The position numbers and the translations under genes are program-made. A stretch of 64,000 nucleotides of DNA from Pictodentalium vernedei (lineage: Eukaryota; Mollusca; Scaphopoda; Dentaliida; Dentaliidae). Within the stretch, counting starts at the first letter, position 1; each line of letters begins with the position of its first letter. Under the pieces are notes generated by a model, which saw only the letters and a list, made by a program, of their open reading frames with translations, did no database searches and was not told where the DNA came from. Below are positions 55,441 to 64,000 of the stretch, piece after piece. The stretch lies in assembly GCA_031216915.1 (NCBI GenBank), contig CM062297.1:545250971-545314970 (forward strand). The letters run 5' to 3'.

Positions 55441-55719
55441 TCTCAGTACCTTAGTGGTGGGAGAAAACATTTTCCCCAGTGTTGTTTGTCCACAGTCTTC
55501 ACAGGAAGTTGATGAGCATGTTGTATTGAAAAACGTCTGCAAAATATGGTGAGTTTTCTTCAAGTTTGTGGTCGATGTACTCATATCATCATAGTACTGA
55601 GGATTTACAGTTTGTATCATTAGGCAAGGGCAATCAAATGATGATAGCTGATCAATTGGTGGAAATTTTTTTTCTTCACAAATCCTGACTTCCACACTTG
55701 AACATACCTCTGCTTGCAT
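55432..55719 (-). CDS. Open frame with CxxC, unknown function
   Basis: 95 codons: MQAEVCSSVEVRICEEKKF, then a Cys-rich middle (FDCPCLMIQT), ending TCSSTSCEDCGQTTLG. Cysteine spacing might suit a zinc-binding fold. It lies just upstream of the promoter-like region and on the same strand as the candidate gene. No family is recognised, and it may be an exon or noise. Confidence 0.25.
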   Translation of the reverse strand: MQAEVCSSVEVRICEEKKFPPIDQLSSFDCPCLMIQTVNPQYYDDMSTSTTNLKKTHHILQTFFNTTCSSTSCEDCGQTTLGKMFSPTTKVLRHI

Positions 55720-56040
55720 CCATGTTAAACAAACGCGAATTATGAGATACCAAAATACACCAATGTCTTAATTAGGTTGCCCAGGTAGTGTACCACTAAA
55801 TATTTTTGACAGTATGTTACTTAAACAATTAGATCATGCGATTATAAAAAATGCATTAATACTTCTATTCTCTGGTATTCTGGGACTGAATGACTTCCAT
55901 TTTATTTAGTGTATTTGATTGAGTATACCTTTTCATTCTTTAAAGTTTTATTATCAGCTTACTACCAATGACATTCATTAATTTTGAGTACCTATCCACT
56001 GATCGACGGCATAGGCATCTCTTAAATCGGGAGTGTCAGC
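55720..56040. other. No recognisable feature
   Basis: AT-rich, nothing supported. Confidence 0.4.
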
Positions 56041-56044
56041 TGAG

Positions 56045-56620
56045 AATAATCAGTGACCTTGATCTATATTTTGAATCTCCATTGTGTTTCGACTTTGGTG
56101 TTGGTCCCAGGTCCATTGGTCATATAATGCTTGAGATGTGAGCGTGACCTACTTTCAAAATGTTTGCCCCCCCCCCAACTACTTTTTGGAATGTAAAAAT
56201 ACAAGAATGAACTTCGGGAATGCATTAGGGCGCCATAAAATGTGCTTTTAAGCAACTCCGAGAAATGTATTCAATGACGCATGGGTGACCTCAGTGACAT
56301 TGACCCATAATTTGAACTTGCATTTGAGTTTCGACTCATTTGGTGTTGGTCCTAGGTCCATACAATGCCTGAGATATGAGCGTGACCCACTTTCAAAATT
56401 TTTGGTCCCCATCCACTTTTTTGGGTGTAGACATACACGTATGAATTTCGGAAATGCATTAGGGTGTCATAAAATGGGATTTTTGGCAATTCTGAAAAAA
56501 TGCATTCAATGGCTCATGGGTGACCACAGTTCCTTCCATTCAGTTTAAACTAATTTTGTGTTCTTCCTTAACTTGAGGTATGAGCGTGACCCATTTTCAA
56601 AACTCCCCTCGGGACACTCC
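56045..56620. repeat. Second array of the ~240-bp diverged repeat
   Basis: TATTTTGAATCTCCATTG (56069) and AATTTGAACTTGCATTTG (56310) start units 241 bp apart. The GAGCGTGACCCACTTTCAAAA and GGTGTTGGTCC phrases recur. Same orientation as 18.7-19.4 kb. A trailing scrap resembles 20744-20825. Confidence 0.85.
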
Positions 56621-56748
56621 CACTGCCCTATCAGCCCAACAAAACATAGGTGGCCGAGTTCTAGCACTATTATATTCTGAGAAATGTCTTTATGTAACTG
56701 CATATTTGTTTGATTGATCTGTCTTCCATTACTCTCAGAATACTTTAA

Positions 56749-56987
56749 TCCTTTACCAAGCACGAATAGCAGACGACACTTGCAAACAAATTTCTTGATC
56801 GCTTTTATCGCTTTTCCCCAAAACATAGCTTATGACCCATTATTGGAACAAGCTTGTCACACTCTTTCCATTGATGAGTCATAAGTATGCCTTTAGGGCA
56901 AAAATTGAAAAAACAAAAATTAAAAAAATACCCCAACTGGATGACGATTTTTGTGAAATGTGTTTTGCCAATACGTTAGGAAAAGGG
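56749..56987. mobile_element. Family A MITE, diverged (239 bp)
   Basis: TTAA at 56745-56748 and 56988-56991. TCCTTTACCAAGCACG left, CGTTAGGAAAAGGG right, GCAGACGACACTTGC, and ATAGCTTATGACCC palindromic arms with many changes. Confidence 0.85.
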
Positions 56988-56991
56988 TTAA

Positions 56992-57575
56992 AGAGTTGCA
57001 GGGTATGAGGTTACGTGAAAACACTGCATGGTCTAGAAGTGACCACGTAGAGGTTGGTACGGGATTTACGTTACTTATATACCAAGGCTCGGTTCCAACT
57101 CGGTCCAATAAAATTCTTTCGATCCCGTATCATCATCTCAAATACGGTTATTTTGAGATCAAGTGACCTTTGATAAGCAATATCAAAAGTCTTCCGGTCA
57201 GAAAAGTCGTTGACAGTCGATTGATTTTTTTTAAATGGGGGTTTAACGACATTGTCGAAAACCAGGGTCACATCGTGCTAGGATGGACGATCCAGAAAAT
57301 TTATGTAGGAGATACAAGTGTAAATAAATTTTAGGCAATGCCTCATGCAGATACTACGGGGTTTAATCTCAAATCTGTTAGAACATTGTATCTGTTAGAG
57401 GAAACGTAAAATGTTCGTATTTATGCTTTCATAACCAGAGATCACTTCTCTATCCACAACCGGGTTCAGCACCACACACGGTGCCACAAGAAAATGCACC
57501 GTTCCTGGAAGCGTGTGAGAGAGATTTAAAAACCGTCAATATAACTGACATTAACGCCTTCATAACCCCACAGTT
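56992..57575. other. SINE-tail scrap and otherwise unassigned DNA
   Basis: 57225-57285 (GGGGGTTTAACGACATTGTCG, AGGGTCACATCGTGC) is a minus-oriented type i SINE tail with the body gone. The rest has no supported feature. Confidence 0.5.
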
Positions 57576-57582
57576 CCATAGA

Positions 57583-57741
57583 GATTATTACCATTATGTG
57601 GATGTACAAAATATGTATCCGAGTCGAGCTCCGGGTTTTAAGGGCAGATCACGACGAGTCGAAGACGAGTCGTGATCTACTCTTAGAACCCGGAGCGAGA
57701 CTCGAATACATATTTTGTACATCCACATAATGGTAATAATC
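57583..57741. mobile_element. Large foldback with ~78-nt arms
   Basis: GATTATTACCATTATGTGGA outermost, GAGTCGAGCTCCGGGTT inner left, GAACCCGGAGCGAGACTC inner right, around CGACGAGTCGAAGACGAGTCG. Arms are more than 90% complementary. Confidence 0.9.
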
Positions 57742-57859
57742 ATTTTATCTTACAATATATTGGGGATAAGTCAAGAATATAGACGAATATATAACGAGCT
57801 ATTTATTCGTACGGATGAACAAAAAGAAAAAAATATGGAACTCACGCGAAAGGAACGTG

Positions 57860-57920
57860 CTTGTATCCGACCCCGTGATAAAAAACATCTGCAGCAGGGG
57901 GTCGGATACACGATAGTTGC
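57860..57920. repeat. Hairpin GTATCCGACCCC...GGGGTCGGATAC
   Basis: A 12-13 bp perfect stem with a ~22-nt loop. Confidence 0.75.
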
Positions 57921-57977
57921 GGAGTTAATACAAACAAAATACATGTTGATTGTAAGATAAAATCTGTAATCAATCAG

Positions 57978-58275
57978 TGCGCCACGGGTGATTGCGTTGT
58001 ATCCTCCTTTCCTTTGGCCAGGTACTTAATCCTGATTGCCCATGTGGGGGCACGGTGACGCTGTGTACTAAGGCGTACTGTACATCAGCGGTACACCTGT
58101 CTTCAACCACTGCTAACCCTGTTGTGTGGAGATAGTACGTTTGGCAATCTGACTGTTGCTCGCCGTTGCTCGTTGGTTCTCTCCGGGAACTCCGACTTCC
58201 TCCACCCGTAAAACTGTCCGACACGAGGTGACCCTGGCTATCGAAAGTGTCTTTAAAGCCCAATAAATAAAAAAA
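57978..58275 (+). mobile_element. SINE, type i tail
   Basis: Body blocks ATTGCGTTGTATCC, GCACGGTGACGCTGTGTAC, GGCGTACTGTACATC and CTTCCTCCACCCGTAAAAC, then CCGACACGAGGTGACCC and a short AATAAAT tail. No clear head. Possible short duplication TCAGTG on both sides. Confidence 0.85.
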
Positions 58276-58375
58276 ATATTAGTCAGTGTTTTAACCTCAG
58301 TATTTGTTCTCAAATGTTTATAGAATTCTAAGCAGCTTTTATGGTATGTCATTTCGAAAAATATATAGAGGATAT

Positions 58376-59040
58376 CTAGTGTTTTTGAGTGGATACCGAA
58401 AATTATGTCATGAGTGATTGAGACAAATGTTTACTTTTCGTGAGCGCTTGCGCGAGCGAAAATGACCATTTGTCTCGGTCACAAGTGAGATAATTTTCGG
58501 TATCCACTCAAAAACACTAGATTTTCTTTTTATTATACGCTTTTTATAAGAATCTGATAATTCCACTCGTTTCAACCATGAATTGATGCATGAAAGTAAA
58601 CGGCGCATTAAATCATTGAAACGCGGAAGTGATTTCTGGTCCAAATATTGCATGAAAGTCCGTAATATAAGTTTTTGGTTTGGTACGTCATTTCAAAGGA
58701 CGTACCAAACCAAAAACTTTTATTACGAACTTTCAGGCCATGTTTGGACTAGCGGGTTCCATGCATCAATTCAAATTGAGTACGTGCTGAATTATTGCTG
58801 GAAATGATCGGTATCCACTCAAAAACACTAGATTTACTTTTCATTATACGTTATTAGAACAAATTGATCATTTCCAGTGATAATTTGACTCGTATTCACC
58901 TTGAAGTGATGCTTTGAAAGCCGCCATTTTGATTGATTCCGTGAAAGTGAAAATTTCTATATCTTCACAGTGGGGGATACGATTTCTATCTTTCCGCAAT
59001 TTCTTCGATAATCTATCGTTTAGCGTATAATAAACAATAC
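58376..59040. mobile_element. Composite foldback D, unbroken copy
   Basis: P1 (58376-58520, loop CGCTTGCG at 58445-58452), P2 (about 58646-58731, CGTACCAAACC arms) and an outer pair of inverted GAATTGATGCATG segments on either side of P2. CACTCAAAAACACTAGATTT is repeated directly at 58504 and 58815. No long frame. This copy serves as the empty-site reference for the LINE insertion. Confidence 0.88.
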
Positions 59041-59600
59041 TATCCCATTTTGCTGGGTTATAACTACAGTTTGTTGGGGAATGATACATTTTCTATCGAA
59101 AAATAGTATTCACTGTACTCGAGAGAAAAATGCATTCAGCTAAAAACTCCCCCAATGCCACAGATAGCTTTGTCTGGTATTGTAAAGACCCACACCATAA
59201 CGGATAATGAAATCCACGACGCAACACATCGCTATGTATCGCCGATGGTATTATTTTTATCCCTCAGGAAAAGTTTGGTCGCCCCATACTACTTGCAAAA
59301 AATTCCGTGAATATCTGGAAGTTTACAATTTTTGTATCTAAAAAATATAGTTGCAATGCTTAAGGCATTCACTGCATGTTTTGTTAATAGCGCTGACCGG
59401 TTGTGGTCGTTATGGGACATAGGACATTCTAGCACTCAGGCGACGAAATTTAGGTAGCGGGTTGAAAGTTAATACAACGATCCATAAGGGAAGGGGGTGG
59501 GGAAGTATAGTCTCTGTGGCACACGTCACCGTGCTCTCGGTAGCACTGCCGCTGGGTAGTATACAACGGTGAAAGGTGAAATCAATAGACAATAGATCAC
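59041..59600. other. Possible worn family A end; otherwise unassigned
   Basis: GTTAATAGCGCTGACCGGTTGTGGTCGTTA (59385-59412) resembles the right subterminal part of family A. Nothing else is supported. Confidence 0.35.
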
Positions 59601-59604
59601 TGCT

Positions 59605-59675
59605 CGGATTCGCGTACGATTTTGTCCTCGAGCGGCTCACGAGAGGATAAAATCGTATTCGAATCCGAGCTGTGA
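59605..59675. repeat. Hairpin CTCGGATTCGCGTACGATTTTGTCC
   Basis: About 27-nt arms (CTCGGATTCG outer, CGAATCCGAG right) around CTCGAGCGGCTCACGAG, with a few mismatches. Confidence 0.8.
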
Positions 59676-59799
59676 ACTTTTGTATTTATGCTGGAATGCG
59701 ATGCTGGGAGTGGAATACCATTTTCGGCAAGTTGGAATAAGATTTGTTTTGGGGGGAAGAAAAACGAATGCAAATAAAATAATGCAAGCTCCTGACTGC

Positions 59800-59937
59800 A
59801 ATTGGGAATGGACGTGACAACCTTTACTCATTCCCAGTTCCTTATTCGACATTCTTTATCAACCGATGAATCGACCGATAACGAATGTCGAATAAGGAAG
59901 AAACAGGGAATAAATAGCGGTTGTCATTTCCCCAATT
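59800..59937. mobile_element. Family C foldback MITE
   Basis: AATTGGGAATGGACGTGACAA and the complement TTGTCATTTCCCCAATT, with a TTATTCGACATTC/GAATGTCGAATAA inner stem. Third copy of the family. Confidence 0.85.
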
Positions 59938-59944
59938 GTGAAGT

Positions 59945-60415
59945 ACTGTTTGCTGTTACCGTCAGGTACACAATCTAACTTATGATTCCCTCGTTACAAC
60001 GAGCTACGGATTGGTAGTTATATTACGTTAATTTCCTGTAATGTAATTTCGCATCAGAAATTTTCCCATCAGGTTATTCTCGTAAGGTACAGGCATTTCC
60101 CCGGGGGAGACCAGCAGCTGTTGAGGGCGAACTAATTATATTTCTGTCGCTTTGTCAGTTTAAAACTTAATTTCCTCCAAATCAAGATGAGGTTTTAACT
60201 GCTTAATTCCCGTGAGATATCACTCAGAAAGTGCATGCAGAACTCGAAAATTATCGACACATTTTATACACTCAAATTATTTTCCGAATGACTTCAGAAA
60301 CGATTATCTATTTTTAAAATCTTCCTGCAGTGTTATTTCCAAATCCTTTCGCAGCGCAATTGAACTTTTTAATTAAAAAAAAAAATTCTTGAACTTTCTT
60401 GACAGAATGCAACTG
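59945..60415. other. No recognisable feature
   Basis: AT-rich, nothing supported. Confidence 0.4.
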
Positions 60416-60421
60416 ATGCCC

Positions 60422-60545
60422 TATGCGGAACGCAACCCTTGCTTCCCTGTTCTGTCCTATGAATTTCCCGGGTGTTGGGACTGATATTCAGAAACGAGAA
60501 CGACAAAATTCCCGGTATCGTGATTGACTTTCAGAAACGAGAACA
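60422..60545. repeat. Second copy of the 4.7-kb dispersed repeat
   Basis: Collinear with 4731-4860; directly abuts a family B foldback half at 60550. Confidence 0.65.
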
Positions 60546-60549
60546 GGCC

Positions 60550-60720
60550 TGAAAATAAGCAGTCTGACATATGCAGAATGAGGTAGTCCCCAGAGGTTGA
60601 ATTTGATGATAGTATCCCATCCAGTGGGTCAATTTATCCTCGGAGTACCTCTTTCTGTTCAGTTTTGAGACCCTGATTCAGATTGAGGTTCACAGTGGGT
60701 AAATTTAGTGATGCTACCCT
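60550..60720. mobile_element. Family B foldback, left arm only
   Basis: CTGAAAATAAGCAGTCTGACAT through TAGTGATGCTACCCT matches 36001-36172, then breaks at the palindrome centre. Confidence 0.82.
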
Positions 60721-60929
60721 TTTGTTATTGCTGATAAAATGACTAAACCGTTTGGAACTATTTGTATAGTGGCAGCGTAAAAGTATATTTCGTGATTTGG
60801 TTCGGAACTCCCAAATGACGCCACGAAGACTGTATTTTGAGATTTACATTGTTGTCTTCAACAAGGCGTTGTTTTATAGTTGGGAGATAAAAAAAACTAT
60901 CTGTTTTCAGCTGAATTATATTAGAATGG

Positions 60930-61092
60930 TGATAACTATGTTGTATTTGATTGTTTGGGGCCGTAAACGATGGTTTTACTGTCGTAAATATCCGTTTTAC
61001 CGGCTTCACTAACGCGTCGCCGGCAAAACTCAATTTGCGACAGTAAAACCATCTTTTGCGGCCCCAAACAATCAAATACAACATAGTTATCC
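60930..61092. mobile_element. Family G foldback
   Basis: GATAACTATGTTGTATTTG outer arms; AAACGATGGTTTTACTGTCG inner; centre GTTTTACCGGCTTCACTAACG. Arms are ~60 nt. A fragment of its centre and right inner arm recurs at 63341-63406. Confidence 0.88.
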
Positions 61093-61430
61093 CCTAGTTT
61101 AACAATTAGGTTAAGCGTGACGCTATATTTTACGTTCCCATGACGCGGTATACACTGGTACGGCACTTAACATAACGGAATATGAATTAGTCAAAAAAAT
61201 GAAAGCCGCTTAGAAGGGAGTAATCTCCCGAGCATGACAGCAATTTGACAAACCACTTCATCAAATACTTTTTATAATTTTGTCAAATTGCCGTCATGCT
61301 CGGGAGATTACCCCCTTCTAAATAGCTTTAATTTTTGACTAATTCACATTCCGTTACGTTAAGTGCCGAACCAATGTATACCGCGTCATGGGAACGTAAT
61401 ATTTAGCGTCACGCTTATCCTAATTGTTAA
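61093..61430. mobile_element. Family H foldback, ~150-nt arms
   Basis: AACAATTAGGTTAAGCGTGACG outermost, then TTTACGTTCCCATGACGCGG, GGCACTTAAC, TAGAAGGGAGTAATCTCCCG and CATGACAGCAATTTGAC, mirrored on the right to CGTCACGCTTATCCTAATTG. It directly abuts family G. Confidence 0.9.
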
Positions 61431-61519
61431 ATGAGAATTATAAAATTGTCCGAGATGGGTGTACGTCTTACAGGTCGATTTATTGCTTGGCAAGTGGCTG
61501 CCTAGCTCCTAATCACGAA

Positions 61520-62100
61520 CCCAGTTATAAAATCACCGTTTCATATCTTCCTTGGGTGGCAACAAGTAAAGATATGTTCCGCGTTTCACGCTGTTCTCTT
61601 ATTCACGTGTAAATTATGCACAAAGATACCGTATCATATCTTCCTTGGGTGGAAACAAGTAAAGATATATTCCGCGTTATTACGCGCAAAATTAGTTCTC
61701 AGCTTTAGAATTACGGGCCTTCTATCATTTATCTCAACCTCGCCCTGGTAACAGAGGCAGAGGCAAGTTCGCATACAGTATTCACACATCCAACAACTTC
61801 TTGACCCAAATTATTCAAACGCGTTGTTCTCCATATTAAAGTGTACTGCGTGCAAAATCATCGTATCATATCTCCCTTGGGTGGCAACAAGTTCAGATAT
61901 GTTCCCCGTTTCACGCTGTTCCCCGTATCCGAGTCTCTTACGCGCGCAAAATAACTGTATATCTTCCTTGGCGTTATTACGCAACAAGCAAAGCTGAATT
62001 GCACACTATTGCTAAAACCTCGCCCTGGTAACAGAGGCAGAGGCAAGTTCGCATATAGTATTCACACACCCAGCCCCTCCTTGACCCGAATCATTTAATT
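61520..62100. repeat. Irregular tandem duplications
   Basis: CATATCTTCCTTGGGTGG...AACAAGTAAAGATAT occurs at 61540, 61635 and 61866 (the last as CTCCC). CCTCGCCCTGGTAACAGAGG, CAGAGGCAAGTTCGCATA occurs at 61738 and 62018. The larger period is about 280 bp. Confidence 0.85.
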
Positions 62101-62302
62101 ATTCAGAAGCGAGCCTCCATGTCCCCACCCCAATACCCCATCCACGTCAAAAAGACATCAATACCGCTAATGAAAAATATAATCTTTTTATATCTTCCTT
62201 ACGTAGTAATACCCCCCTCCCCCACCCCCTGCTCCGCGCACCCGATTCTTCCAGTGTGTGTAAATGTATTGTCCCCAAATAGTGACAATGATTCTTTATG
62301 CA

Positions 62303-62473
62303 TTCATTTTTTGCATCAAAAACATAGCTTATGATTCCTCATTGTAACGGGATCAATGAGTTCGTTCCAATTAGGGTCATAAGGTATGTTTTTGTGACAA
62401 AAATGAAAAAGTAATGAAAATTGAATGATGAATTTTGTGAATAGCGCTTTTGACCGTTACGTTGGGTAAAGGG
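62303..62473. mobile_element. Family A MITE, left-truncated
   Basis: CATTTTTTGCATCAAAAACA core arm to the right end CGTTGGGTAAAGGG, followed by TTAA (62474-62477). The left terminus is lost. Confidence 0.82.
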
Positions 62474-62477
62474 TTAA

Positions 62478-62970
62478 CAAACTTCTCACTTGCAACCTCT
62501 GCGTAAGTTAGAAATCTGGTATGATTTTGATGTGCCAAGACATATTTTGTTTAATATTCCGCCCTTTTTATTGGCGTCCTTTGCACAGAATAAATAATAA
62601 AATATTTGTCAAAAACCAAACAGTCATTTCAAGATGAAACTCACTTGTCCTTGCAGATGATGGCCTCGACCCGTGACTTTTGTCAGCAACAAATCAATCG
62701 TGAAAATAAAGCCGTTTTCTCGATATATGCATTAGCATTTTAAAATAAACAGACTATTTTATTTATGTTTTGTATCGATTTTTATATTCTGTCTATTTTA
62801 CCAGCGTTGCTTCGAGGTTGTTTAAAAAAAACATTGATTCCAGCATCACAATTTTATGATGACTAACCCTTTTCCCTGATATAACTAATTTAAAGCATCT
62901 ATAATCGTACAAAACTAGTGTAACCAATATCTCAGCCAACTAAAGCCTTTCTCGGGAACGACTATTGGTC
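62478..62970. other. No recognisable feature
   Basis: AT-rich, nothing supported. Confidence 0.4.
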
Positions 62971-62974
62971 GACA

Positions 62975-63150
62975 CCTGCAACAAAATCTTTTTTGCAAAA
63001 AAACCCCATAAACTATGACCTCTCGTTGGAACGAGCTCTATGAGCTCGTCCCAATCAGGCGTCATAAGTTTATGTCACGGCAAAATTGAAAATAATTATT
63101 TTTATGAACAGCGCTGCCAGTATATTGTCTTTACACTTGGTAAATAAAAA
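62975..63150. mobile_element. Family A MITE, strongly diverged
   Basis: AACTATGACCTCTCGTTGG, GAACGAGCTCTATGAGCTCG core and GAACAGCGCTGCC near the right end. The terminal CCCTTTACC is eroded. Confidence 0.7.
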
Positions 63151-63228
63151 ATGAAAAAAATGAATATTCCGTGTGTTCTGTACTGGCCTTGTATATCCTT
63201 GGTTAACTAGCATTCCCTTTTTAGGGAC

Positions 63229-63341
63229 TGTCGGTGGCCAAGTGGTGTGAGTAATTTAGTGTAATTTCGCTAGGCGGTTGGTACCGAAGGAAACTCTCTC
63301 TCTGGGTGTGGGTTCGAACCCTCGCTATGCACGCGGGAAAT
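63229..63341 (+). mobile_element. tRNA-like SINE head or tRNA pseudogene
   Basis: A box TGGCCAAGTGG (63235-63245) and B box GGTTCGAACCC (63311-63321) match polymerase III consensus. Spacing (~66 nt) is slightly long, as in class II (Ser/Leu-type) tRNAs or SINE heads. No clover-leaf acceptor stem closes, so it is not a functional tRNA. The last 51 bp (63291-63341) are duplicated at 63455-63505. Confidence 0.72.
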
Positions 63342-63452
63342 ATCCGTTTTACCGGCTTCACTAACGCGTCGCCGCCAAAACTCAATTTGCGACAGTAAAA
63401 CCATCGTGTCATTTTGTGAATAGCGCTTTTGACCGTTACGTTGGGTAAAGGG
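63342..63452. mobile_element. Chimera of family G and family A fragments
   Basis: 63342-63406 matches the centre/right arm of foldback G (ATCCGTTTTACCGGCTTCAC..., GACAGTAAAACCATC). 63407-63452 matches the right end of family A (GCGCTTTTGACCGTTACG, GGGTAAAGGG) followed by TTAA. The chimera sits between the two 51-bp direct repeats. Confidence 0.8.
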
Positions 63453-63509
63453 TTAAACTCTCTCTCTCGGTGTGGGTTCGAACCCTCGCTATGCACGCGG
63501 GAAATTTGA

Positions 63510-63770
63510 AAAGGATACGTTCTCGCTATATATACATATATACACGTCCTTGAGCTGCTAGTTATTAGAAACAATCATCAAAGTTCAAAACAAATACGAC
63601 TAAATTATTACATTTATTCCTGCAAACGCTTTCATCGCTCTCTGTGTGGATTTTCAGGCATTTTATGTTTCGAAAAACTAGAGGTGCGGGCATAGCGCCG
63701 ATAAATTGGGGTGGAATATATTAATCCAATCCCTTTTATCTGCTTGCTTTTCCTAGTCATATCTGCCCAG
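63510..63770. other. No recognisable feature
   Basis: TATATATACATATATACAC low-complexity patch at 63527; otherwise unassigned. Confidence 0.4.
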
Positions 63771-63774
63771 CCTA

Positions 63775-63885
63775 CGTCATTATACCGGACCCCTTCCCAC
63801 CCTACTGACATCTACACACATAAAATACGTTAGACTGAATAATCGTGAGTTTCTCAGTGATAGTTTTCGAGAGGTATATTATGAT
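63775..63885. repeat. Second copy of the 12.54-kb dispersed repeat
   Basis: CATTATACCGGACCCC, AAAATACGTTAGA, GAGTTTCTCAGTGATAG collinear with 12540-12660. Confidence 0.6.
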
Positions 63886-63889
63886 CCCC

Positions 63890-64000
63890 GATGAGTCTGG
63901 AGGTGGGATGGGGAAATCTCACCCGAGGGCAAGATATTTGAACCAGACCCGAGGCTTGCCGAGGGTCTGGTTCAAATATCTTGCCCCGAGGGTGAGATTT
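63890..64000. mobile_element. Family F foldback, cut by window end
   Basis: TGGAGGTGGGATGGGGAAATC, then CAAGATATTTGAACCAGAC, loop CGAGGCTTGCCGAG (63950-63963), and the complementary arm running off the window. Confidence 0.9.

Overview
The window reads as a gene-poor, AT-rich piece of an animal genome packed with nested mobile elements. Several features suggest a marine invertebrate, most likely lophotrochozoan (mollusc, brachiopod or similar): SINEs ending in (AAAT)n, TTAA-flanked piggyBac-type MITEs, a tandem-repeat element of the oyster 'pearl'/HINE kind, a Penelope-like GIY-YIG fragment, and jockey/CR1- and RTE-like LINEs. This is inference from element types; no host gene diagnostic of a taxon is present. 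There are no bacterial operons, and I see no intact, confidently recognisable host gene.

Layout. 0.5-4.3 kb: a decayed LINE on + (endonuclease, reverse transcriptase, C-terminal Cys/His motif), interrupted by a short hairpin and a 629-bp hAT-type MITE, then a minus-strand RT scrap. 5.4-5.7 kb: a worn SINE. 6.1-8.8 kb: a hAT/ZBED transposase pseudogene split by a 243-bp TTAA MITE. 9.4-10 kb: foldback elements. 10.2-11.75 kb: an RTE-like LINE piece lying between inverted repeats. 11.75-12.1 kb: a Gypsy-type pol scrap. 13.6-13.97 kb: a SINE with a 13-bp target duplication. 14.2-17.05 kb: a HINE/pearl-like element carrying about 16 copies of a 153-bp satellite. 17.46-18.34 kb: a MITE holding two SINEs, one with a tRNA-like head and one with a 5S rRNA-like head.

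18.7-34 kb: diverged ~240-bp repeats, two dead Tc1/mariner copies (21.9-22.9 and 30.27-31.71 kb), a terminal-inverted-repeat element saturated with CCGT (28.57-29.29 kb), several MITEs and SINEs, and a ~1.5-kb trinucleotide (ACT/AAC) tract. 35-46 kb: foldback MITEs, a Penelope-like fragment (39.2-40.1 kb), and a local duplication split by MITEs (43.7-44.95 kb).

46.24-50.81 kb: the least decayed element, a ~4.57-kb minus-strand LINE with a flanking CTTTC duplication. Its endonuclease-RT frame is broken by only two stop codons over 2.5 kb, and two ~300-bp direct repeats lie upstream of the coding region. It splits a composite foldback whose halves lie at 45.83-46.24 and 50.81-51.1 kb; an unbroken copy sits at 58.37-59.04 kb. 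51.6-64 kb: more SINEs, foldbacks with related loops, a short Crypton-like reading frame, and a minus-strand candidate gene (54.43-55.25 kb) with a TATA-like promoter, a lysine tract grown from an AAG microsatellite, and one 1-nt frame break.

Almost every unit is a non-autonomous or dead transposon. Their nesting gives a relative order of insertion. There is no sign that the parts form one cooperating system.
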